Positions 10,025-18,646 of a stretch of DNA of 64,000 bases are shown piece by piece; within the stretch, counting starts at the first letter, position 1, and the number at the start of each line of letters is the position of its first letter. Source of the stretch: Sphagnum magellanicum (taxonomy: Eukaryota > Streptophyta > Sphagnopsida > Sphagnales > Sphagnaceae); NCBI GenBank assembly GCA_021904315.1, contig CM038917.1, positions 9,842,041-9,906,040 on the forward strand, in the 5' to 3' direction. The notes beneath the pieces are model-generated. The model was not told the origin of the DNA. It saw only the letters and a program-made list of their open reading frames with translations, and ran no database searches. Position numbers and translations under genes: made by a program.

Positions 10025-12571
10025 AATTTTAATGAATGGAAAACCACTTTCAATTCCAATAATTGTTGCCAATGCTGTCTTACCACTGCAGGCAAGTAAA
10101 AAACATGTGATAGTATACATGTTACTTCTTATGCTAAAACTGAAAATCATTGCCACTTATTCTGATTGCATGAAGCAAGTCAAACAAGCAGAAATGCCTC
10201 TTCACATATGGATATTTGCAACTTGCTCATTATGAAAGATGAAGGAAGGAGAAAACACATTTGAAGCATGACTCTGTCCTTGATGCTTCAAGCATTTTCT
10301 AAGCAAAAGCACCAGCACAAAACTCATAGCAACTGCCCTTAGCATGGAACTCTTGCAGCCTCTCACAATGCATTGAGAGGATTGCACCCAAAAAAAGATA
10401 TGTACCTGCCACTAGGCCTTCAAGGAGGCAAGTGAGCAGAGGTGTTCTTTCACTTTGAATGATACTTGCTCCACAAAAGTCATGACTGTTCTTTGAATAT
10501 GTGCATGTCTTTCTCCACAATCCAGCATCCCATTCAATCTGTAATGCCCAAACTGAATGAGTAATCCTGCTAAGGTACAGTGCTGCAGTGCTTACATGAC
10601 ATCCCCCCAAGACAAATGAGAGTGCCATAAGCAATAAAATCTTTACTGGCTGTTAGACACAAAACCAATTTGAAAGCAATTTGTTTGAAAACAGTCAGGA
10701 AAGATGAACCTGCACATTTCGGGAGTGTTGATGGCTGCACCAAATGCAGGTTTCACCTCATTGAGAGTTGACATGAAATCATCCATGGTCACTTTGATGT
10801 TGTCCTCAACTATTTCCCTTGAAAGGTTTGCAGCATTCACTTGCCTGAAGCAATCACAAAGCAGGAACTGGGCTTAGCAGAACAGAAAGCAACCATGAAT
10901 TCAAGAGTGTCTGCAACTCTTGATTACTTGCTTCTTTACATTGTCAGACTTAGTGTATAATCCAGGCAACCAACTAGCTTAACACATGAGAGGTGTGGTA
11001 AAGGTAGCATGGACTGGTTTGCTTCTAATTTCAATTGACTGGGTTGTTGCTGGTACTGTTAAGCTAGAGCAAGATAGGCTTGGAAACACATTCTTGATTT
11101 TGCCAAAATCTAAATTTCCCAAAATAGAAAAGGATGTCACTTGAAAGTTACAAAACCTGTTGAGAGCAAAAGATGTTGCGCTTTTAACCAGCCCTTCCAA
11201 CTCTGCTCCACTGAAATTCTTTGTTTTTGATGCTGCACAAACCAGAATGCTTCATAACCAGCTCACCACTTCCTAAACAGCAACTGCACAAGTATAGAGG
11301 CCTCTGAAAAAAACATCAGCTTGATTGAACTAGCTTCAATTTGGTCTAATAATTCCTTAACAGTGTGCTAGATGAAACAAACCACCTGTAGTCAATGAAA
11401 CAAATGCATTGAAATTTCAACCCACACAAAATTGCCAGATTGACCAACAAAGGAGTCTACCAAGTTCTTTCAAGTTAACATCAGCACTGAGAAATGAGTT
11501 CTCTTTCATCTTGTTAGAATGGATGCTTAGGATCTGGAACCGCCCTTTCTCATCTGGCAGTCCAATCTCAATTTGCACTTCCATACGACCTAGCCTGCAA
11601 CAAAATATAGGGTCAAACCAAAACCCAATGTTGCTCTACAAAGCAATAACATCTTTGAATTCATGTGGATGCCCATCCCTGTTCCATTCAACATACAGCT
11701 ATCCTGTTGCACAACAGTAATGCTGTAGAGTCTCTATCCATGAGAAATGAAAACTCAAATAAGCATATTTACCGTAACAGAGCCTCATCAAGGAGGTCCT
11801 TTCTGTTTGTCATTCCAATGAGCAAAATGTTGTTGAGGGCTTCAACACCATCAATCTGTCTAGCAATTCCAAGATTTGAACACTCTGCCTTAAAATTAGC
11901 AAGTTTGAGCTCAGGATTAAGAAGACCTGAACAACTAGCACTTGAAGATTTCTAACTGACCTAGGGGTCTCCTATAATGTAGCAATGGTAACACATGTCC
12001 ACATTATGTGTGTACCTTTGTAAGCAGCTGATTGACAATGCTGTCATGCACTCCTGTTCCATCCCTTGTAGAACCTCTAGTCTGTGTCCCAAAGAAATGT
12101 GCACATCAGTTTTGGCAACAAGATCCTCAAAATCGCCAACTATGTAGGGGAGTGAGTACCAACAATTGACTCTCAACTCTATGACTTGTAATATGTCCAA
12201 AACACCACCCAGAACCATGATGCCAGTGTTACTACTGATAGAGGGGTTGGAAACTTTACCCAGCCCCAGAAACCAACATTCACATAATTTGGTCAGGACA
12301 ACGTCCAAGAAAACCATGCTACACATTTTACTAGTGTTATGCAATCCTGGCATTGCACAAAATTAGGGACTTGGATTGTATTATCTGGGGGAAAATAACT
12401 CATTGCATCTGAGTAGGAGATCAGGAGCTTCAAACTACAGAGGTGCTAACCAGGAAGTGATTGCTGTAACAAAACCATAATTTCAAGACTGCAAAATGGC
12501 TCCAGAAGGACATACCTTACAAATGGCATCAATCTCATCAAAGATTATGATATGTAAATCACTCTGGTCAC
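10025..12571 (-). pseudogene. NSF (N-ethylmaleimide-sensitive factor) gene fragment, captured by CACTA
   Basis: Eight minus-strand exons with plausible GT-AG borders encode the middle of NSF, the AAA ATPase that disassembles SNARE complexes. Exons: 12571-12516 (Walker B, IIIFDEIDAIC), 12081-12016 ([20 protein letters not shown]), 11855-11773 ([20 protein letters not shown]), 11594-11462 ([19 protein letters not shown]), 11232-11157 (KNFSGAELEGLVKSA), 10845-10710 (IKVTMDDFMSTLNEV), 10538-10406 (NGMLDCGERHAHI; TPLLTCLLEG) and 10085-10025 (SGKTALATIIGIESGFPFIK). This is roughly a third of a ~740-residue protein; the N-domain, D1 Walker A and most of D2 are missing. Exon 10538-10406 carries an indel between about 10443 and 10470 and a 1-base loss near 10415 that destroys the D2 P-loop frame. 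The arginine-finger RPGR has become RLGR. Introns are retained, so it came from genomic DNA, not a processed mRNA. Confidence 0.88.
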
Positions 12572-12599
12572 CTACAACCCACAAAAACATAATTTCAGA

Positions 12600-13470
12600 G
12601 AATATCAAGATGGAATTAGTGGCATTCGGCTATCACAAGCACATTACAGTGCCTGATCCATGCTGAACATGGTAGCTTCCACAAGCTGTGATATAATCAA
12701 ATTGCAGTTCCAGAATCTCCCAACCAAGGCTTCAAGCATTGTTGATTTTCAAATTTAAGATCCCCCATTGACATACTTGTGAATAACTAGGAAATATCCT
12801 TGCAGCGCACACTTTTGTGACCCAAAAATGTACACTCACCTTGTTCTTGACCTGGACTGTTCAAGGCCAGTGTGCACACAAAACCTTGAGGCTAACATGC
12901 ATCTTCCAGAGAACTTTTTAACTACGTCTCATGGGTATCACAAAAGGGAGATGTGTAAACAGCTCAAACAAGATATCAATCTTTAAGCAGATAGTGAAAA
13001 TGGAGACACATGTGGGAAATGCATTTCAGCAATGCCTCAAAAGATGTGTCGCTCGCCTCAGCCATAGCAGATACTTTCGTGAAAGATGCTTTGAAGTCTT
13101 GGAAATCTTAACTCCTGCTCTTGGTGTTAAGACACATGCATTCATGACAACTGATTGATATGATTCAAAAGAACAGAACCAGATTGAGATTGCAGCAAAT
13201 AACTCACACAAGAATATCTTTATATGTAAAGATAGGTAGAAGAGAGTTGTGGAGAAACACCTTCATCAGATTCTTTATAATGAGCCGACTGTTGACTGCA
13301 ATCAGGATAACAAGGCACAGATTGAACAGCCATGCGTGATTCTGCTCCAGTTATTGCCATGCCCAAACACCAGATTGTATAGATTCCAGAATTGGATTCA
13401 GACAGAGAGTATATGGATGCAGGATACAGAACAGGAAGAAAGAAGCATATTAGGCACCCAAAGATATACT
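12600..13470. other. Unassigned interior sequence of the Pack-CACTA
   Basis: This lies where the upstream NSF exons would be expected on the minus strand, but I see no Walker A motif or N-domain sequence. Open frames on both strands (for example 12931-13158) show no family resemblance. It could be NSF intron sequence or the junction to the next captured gene. Confidence 0.35.
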
Positions 13471-14823
13471 AATAGATGATAGAGAACAAACAAGAAACGC
13501 CAAAAGAAGAAGAAACAAGAATTTGGGCTTGCCTGGTTGAAGATTGCATCTGAACTAAGAAGGCTTTTTCGGATCTGAAAGTGAGATGGTGTGCTTGCAG
13601 GCTGGGTGTGTTTCATTCGGCTATGTGCAGTAGCCTTAGGCTCTGACACTTTTTGCACTCCGTCGCTCTCACGCACAGCAGCTGAGAGAAGGCTACTATT
13701 CGCATCGACTGACATCATCGTCGCTAACTTTCGAGATCTTAGGTGAAGTCCAGAATTGATGTTGCTGCTAATGGTGCTCTCAACTTCCTCAGAGGTGCTA
13801 TCTAAGTCCTCCGCCGAAATAATCTTGGAGACTTGAGCTGAATCAGACTCACCTTCTGCAACGCCCCCTCCCAGAAACAGTCTAAGATAAAACTGCCAAA
13901 GTCGGTGCTCTGCTAATTTGCTTCTTTTTGTTGTTACCACCCATTGCCCTGGGCGAACTCGTTGTTGCTGTATCTATTATGCTGCTGAACCCTAACCCTA
14001 ATGCCTTATTACCTCTTCCTCCGATGACTGCGTCCGTTCGTGCTTGTACCACTTGAAAAACTGCTGAAGATGTAGCGTTCACATCACTGCCCTTCGCAGG
14101 TATGATGCTCGAATCCTCCAGCTGAGGCAGTCCACGTTCCGAAGATACTTCTTCTCGAACAATTGGACCCCGAAGATGTTTCTTCGACTTGATTGTTCTT
14201 CCTGTAAATCTCGATTGTTCTTCTTCTTGGACATCTGCTACAACAGGCCTTACATTAGCAGGAAATTTTTCTTTTCCCATGGACGTTGATGAAGGCGATT
14301 TCTGAAGAAGAAGGCTTCGGCTTCTTCTTGTTCTCTCTTCAGCAGAAGAAGAAGGTGCGGTAAGCAACAGCATGCTTCGAGCACGTATGCTCTCTTCTAT
14401 CTGCACACGGAGTAACCTCGATCGATCTGTAGAACTCTTTTTCCTCTTCCAGTTCACGCTTCTCCTCTTCGATCCTTACAATGACCTCTCGCAGACCCTC
14501 GATCGCTTCTTGATCGTGCATTGACTTCTGTTCCACCACCTGCTGGAACTGTCTAGCTTCCATCAGCACTGCGGCTTTTTCTTCTTGGAGACGCGCAATC
14601 ATTCCCATGGCTTCGTTTGCCGCCGTCACGGACGCATTTCTCTCTTTCTCCAGTTCCAAATACATCGCAGCCAACGCCTCCCGCTCGGTTTGCGGAAGCG
14701 GTTCCTCTAGCTCCTCATATTGTTTCGTGTGCAATTGATCACCGTCTTCTTGTTCTTCTTCTTCTTCTTCAGCAGCTTTTTCGCTTTTAGTAGCATTGGT
14801 GAGTTCTTCTATTGGTCTTCAAC
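13470..14823 (-). pseudogene. GTD-binding (DUF593/zein-binding) coiled-coil protein fragment, captured by CACTA
   Basis: The minus strand is open from about 14823. An acidic run (about 14780-14740, mostly Glu) leads into a clear GTD-binding domain at about 14700-14420: EREALAAMYLELEKERNASV, then AANEAMGMIARLQEEKAA, then DQEAIEGLREVIV and EKEFYR. In plants this domain occurs in proteins that bind the myosin XI globular tail, often membrane-anchored. After EKEFYRS the frame changes near 14400-14420 and continues as an open Ser/Arg-rich stretch to about 13885. It changes again near 13885-13940 and stays open to about 13540. The two frame changes, the missing N-terminal membrane region and the CACTA context indicate a broken fragment. 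The extent beyond the domain is inferred only from open frames. Confidence 0.75.
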
Positions 14824-14939
14824 GAGCATCCCTTTCGCCAGTTTGTTTCCAAGAACTCTCTCTCCTCTGTAGCAGCAGATATGTAGGTAGAACCTCCTCT
14901 ACCCGCGCACAACAAGAGCTGCTGTTGTTATAACACACT

Positions 14940-15088
14940 ATGTCGATCTTCCAGAACTTAAGAGTGAAAGTTTCAATTGGTGAAGGGAGTATTCATGATA
15001 ACAAAAATCAATTGGATGGAAGGAAAGCCATGCTTGTACAGAAGCTTTGCCTGCCCCTCAACAGAGACAACCAAGTAGCCACAGATGG
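14940..15088 (+). other. Candidate captured exon, family unknown
   Basis: An ATG at 14940 opens a frame of about 49 codons (starting MSIFQNLRVKVSIGEGSIHD). It reads in frame to GATG followed by GTGAGT, a good splice donor at about 15088, with a stop just beyond. Codon use looks more gene-like than the flanks. I do not recognise the family. It could be the 5' exon of a fourth captured gene, an upstream exon of the HIR fragment, or a chance frame. Confidence 0.3.
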
Positions 15089-15543
15089 TGAGTGATTCTC
15101 AAATGCCTATTCCTTCTCACATATAGATAAGTGGATTGCTACGAGATTGATACAAAAGCAGGAAGGATTGATGATCCCTTTTTTTTTGTCTTCACCCTTT
15201 TTTGAGTGCATCATGGATTCAATACTTGCAAATTGTTGCTGATTGAGTTTCTAACTAATCTGCTTCAAGATTTCTTCCTTGGGTTGGAAGGAAAAAGTTC
15301 GGAATCTTGTTTCCTGCCAAAGGAAAGATAGACAGAGACTGTGTCGGACTTCTTTTTGTCTTTGGGTGAAACAACAGCCTTTGGGTTTTATCGCCTGCTA
15401 TTTTATTTTCTCTTGCTTTGTTGGGACTGATGTGGTTTACAGTCTTCTTACTTATGCCAGATTTTTGTGCATCATCTGAGTGTTGAAAATGGGTTGTTGT
15501 TGTTGTGTTGTGCAGATCTCAGACCTGGTGGGGTGAAGGAGAC

Positions 15544-16250
15544 ATGGGGCAGGTGTGTGGTTTATACCAGGTGGACCAATCCATTGTTGCTGTCAAGGAA
15601 AAATTCGGAAAATTCAGTACTGTGCTTAGCCCTGGTTGCCATTGTGTCCCATGGTGCTGCGGTGTCAATGTTGCAAGTGTTCTGTCCCTTCGCATCCAGC
15701 AGCTTGATGTCCAATGCAAAACCAAGAGCAAGGTCTAGTGTTGTTTTTTTTCCCCTCTCCCCCGCCCACCCACCTGCCTGCCTGCTTGGATCTTTTATCA
15801 GTGGTCTTGTGAGGATGAATCAGAGCTCAGGGGTACGAATTGTGGGGTTTGTGTGTCTGTGATGTTCAGGACAATGTCTTTGTGACTGTAGTGGCATCAG
15901 TGCAATATCGAGCACACATTGAGACTGCTGAAGATGCCTTCTACAAGCTCACGAATCCACAGGAACAAATCAAATCATATATATTTGATGCTAAGTATAG
16001 CAGTCCTTGTTACAAACAGTTGATGTGATCGGTATCAGATTTCAATGAGTAGGCCTTATGTTCAAGCAAAATGGCAACTATATAGACATATATATATGTG
16101 TTCTTCATGTGATCAGGTTTCAATTCTGAGCAGAATGTTGTTGTTTGTTTGTGAGCAGTTGTGCGGGCTAGTGTACGAAGGATGCTTCTTGATGATGTTT
16201 TTGAGCAGAAGAATGACATTGCAAAGAATGTGGAAGAAGAACTTGAGAAG
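15544..16250 (+). pseudogene. Hypersensitive-induced reaction (HIR, SPFH/Band 7) gene fragment, captured by CACTA
   Basis: Three + strand exons encode the N-terminal 134 residues of an HIR protein, a membrane-raft SPFH/prohibitin-domain protein linked to plant defence. Exon 1 (15544-15732) starts [20 protein letters not shown] and includes PGCHCVPWC and QQLDV. Exon 2 (15870-15990) has [15 protein letters not shown] and [18 protein letters not shown]. Exon 3 (16159-16250) has VVRASV and LLDDVFEQKNDIAKNVEEEL. Phases join exactly (189+121+92 = 402 nt). The intron after exon 2 begins CTAAGT where GTAAGT is expected, so the donor is mutated. The remaining half (the usual protein is about 285 residues), starting at the AMSAYGYEI-type segment, is absent after 16250. 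The N-terminal Gly-2 myristoylation context is retained. Confidence 0.88.
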
Positions 16251-16303
16251 GTCAATTTTCTTTATTCCTTTCTGATAGCAACCATTTTTGTTTCACCTGG
16301 CAG

Positions 16304-16399
16304 CAGTTTGAGGATGCTTTCAGTTCTCCAACCCTAGCTGGAGTAATGGAAGAAAATGATGATGTTGATTTGTCTATTCCAGACACAGTTAAGTCATAA
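16304..16399 (+). other. Candidate captured exon downstream of HIR, family unknown
   Basis: After a CAGCAG acceptor-like sequence at 16301-16306 the frame FEDAFSSPTLAGVMEENDDV and DLSIPDTVKS runs open to a stop at 16397-16399. It is acidic and protein-like but does not match the HIR segment expected next. It may derive from another gene joined to the HIR piece. The ORF is only about 31 codons, so chance cannot be excluded. Confidence 0.25.
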
Positions 16400-17164
16400 A
16401 ATTCGTTTGGGAATGTGCTTAGGTTTGGATATACTGTTTCTAGCATCTGGCAGGCCTGATTTTGTTAAAAGTCTTCATTTTCATCTATATTACTCAGGTT
16501 ATATTCGAACTAGTTGGAGCGCTTGTGGGCAGGGCTAATGTGCTACATGGCCTGCTAGAGTTTGCTAAGTTACTTAGAATTGTGTAGAATGTTACATTTA
16601 GTTTTTGTAAGCATCAAATTGATGTACTACATGACATTCTTTTTTGAGCCAATAAAATCACAAAAATTTAGGATTGAAGACTTAAATGTTTGGATTATAG
16701 GAGTAGAAATGTAGGTTTTTTTCCCCTATTAGATTGCAACACTTAAATCTGGGCAAATATATTGGAACACTGATTTGGAAAACCACATAAGGCATGTAAT
16801 ATGACCTGGGTATAATCTGTATATTATTTTAAACAAATTTAACATAAATAAACTAGACAAAAACTAAGGTGATGTATGCAATACATATTCAAGTATGCTT
16901 CAAATACAACTTACATACAATTTAAATACAACCATTATATATAACCAGTAATATATGGGTACATCTTAGTATGTACCCATATAAAATAACGAGTAGAATA
17001 CATTCAATACACAATTGTGGACCCCTTATGCCTAAAATATGTATAATACATTTGGAATATTCATAGGGCTATGACTCATTTGGTGACATTTGCAACTAAT
17101 GGTAGGTAGAGGGGTCTTCTTGGATGGAAATTGTAATGAAAGCTATCCAAATGAAAGGATGAAA

Positions 17165-17317
17165 TAATCCATTAGTCGTAAGTTAGTCATAGAGTAGTTG
17201 CAAGCGGCTTCAAATGCAAACAGTAGTTGTAGATATAACCAATAGTAGTTGTAAATGTCAAATAGTCGCAACTAGTCGCAAATTCGTTGGTTGCAAAATC
17301 ACAGATTTCTACTAGTG
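17165..17317 (-). repeat. Right terminal and subterminal repeats of the Pack-CACTA
   Basis: Motifs ATTAGTCGTAAGTTAGTC, AGTAGTTGTA (twice), AATAGTCGCAACTAGTCGCAAA and TTGGTTGCAAAATC precede the terminal GATTTCTACTAGTG. They mirror the left subterminal block in inverted orientation. The block ends exactly at the CAA target duplication. Confidence 0.8.
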
Positions 17318-17480
17318 CAATGACCTATTTGGGGGTGACCTTTCCAATTGCATATGGATTGAAAATACATTTGGGGCAAGGCACAAAAGCATGTCTTTCA
17401 AGAATTAAAGGCCCAACTCACTTCTATGCTCATTTTGCAATAACCCATTTGGGGGTCACCTTTCCAATTGCATGCATGGA
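17318..17480 (+). repeat. 120-bp tandem duplication in the Ty3/gypsy target
   Basis: Right of the CACTA, CAATGACCTATTTGGGGGTG (17318) recurs as CAATAACCCATTTGGGGGTC (17438), a period of 120 bases. The sequence AGGCACAAAAGCAT(G/A)(T/C)CTTTCAAGAATT(A/G)AAGGCCCAACTCAC occurs at about 7375-7420 and again at about 17381-17421. With the CACTA removed, two tandem copies of this RNase H-adjacent segment are seen, so the duplication predates the CACTA insertion. Confidence 0.75.
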
Positions 17481-18646
17481 TTGAAACACTTTAAGGTTAA
17501 ATGTGGTATTTACCCAACTTAACAATGATGCTCAAGAATTTGTGATGGGTTATATTAATTGAACCAACAACAAGATGGAAACAAAGTATAGTTCATATGA
17601 AATGGAGGCCAATGCTTCATTGTTGTCTGGGTTGTTTCATCATTACAATGTTTATCTTTATGGTAGTTTGTTCAAATTGGTTATAACAAACTACTGGAGC
17701 CATTCAAGTTTTTAATGGAATCATATTGTCTCGTAGAAAAATTAATTAGGCGGGCCTTTATCCTATGGGAGTATAACTTTGACATTGTTCGTTGGGCTAG
17801 AAGGGTTAACTAAGATGTCCATAGATTAAGTCAAAATCCAAGTTCTAATGAAGAGGATACCACTAAGGCTTGTTGGCATGGTGATGTCGATTTGGTGGTA
17901 CTAAGGTGATTTTTTAAACATATTTATGTACCTTTTTGGGGTGTTTTAAAGATGGATTTCAAATTACCATGTTAATGAGGATTCTTGGGATGTAGACATT
18001 AAACTAAAGGGTGATGGTGCCTTGAACATATATGAGGATTTACATGTTATTGCATATTTATAAACAATTGAATTTCTAATTAAATTGACACCCAAGGAGC
18101 ATGATCAAGTTGTGCATAGGGAAAAACAATTCAAGTGGGAAGGTAATTTCCTTCCTATAAGTGTGGACAAATGGATGAATGTGATTTTTGTTTTGCTCAA
18201 AACAACATGAGGGCCTTATGTTGCATGTTTATGAAGAGTTGGGCCATTTTGGTGTCCAATGGAATTACAATTTGTTCCAAGCATAATATTGGTGGTGGGC
18301 GATGCAATTGCAAGTTCAACAATTTGTTTCTTATGGGTGGTGTGTGGCCAAGTGTGAGCATCATTCAATGCACCTACATTTCATTTATAACCATTGCCCA
18401 TAATGGGGATTGGTTATTAATGTAGTTTGGGTTTTGCTAGCCCATTGAATTTCACAATGCAACATAACTAATACAATTAGGTTATGATCGAATTTTTTTT
18501 AAGTGGCTAGAATTGGTGCCATTGTTAAATCATAACAAACAAAGTGTTGCCTATACATTTTTGGACATGGTATTTAATAGGTTTAAGGCTCCAATTGAAA
18601 TACTAGTCGATCAAAGTACAAAATTCCATGGGGAATTCTAATAATT

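Larger units (their letters stand above)
7436..17317. mobile_element. Pack-CACTA (En/Spm-type) transposon carrying host gene fragments
   Basis: Terminal inverted repeats: CACTAGTAGAAATC begins at 7436 and its exact reverse complement GATTTCTACTAGTG ends at 17317. They are flanked by a 3-bp target duplication CAA (7433-7435 and 17318-17320), the CACTA signature. Subterminal motifs (TAGTCGCAAACGAC, TAGTCGCAACTAGTCGCAAA and similar) crowd the first and last 120-150 bases, as is usual for transposase-binding regions of this superfamily. The interior (9,882 bp) shows no transposase. It holds telomere-like repeats, a GC-rich LTR-like block, and fragments of NSF, GTD-binding and HIR genes with introns. 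It therefore looks non-autonomous, mobilised by a partner elsewhere. It sits in the RNase H region of a Ty3/gypsy element. Confidence 0.9.

Noticed and set aside
13470..14823. Processed (retrocopied) origin of the captured genes
   Set aside because: The NSF and HIR fragments keep introns with proper borders and no poly-A tail follows, so they came from genomic DNA.
10025..16250. NSF, GTD-binding and HIR as three working neighbouring genes
   Set aside because: Each lacks most of its coding region, with indels, frame breaks or a mutated splice donor, and all lie between the termini of one transposon.
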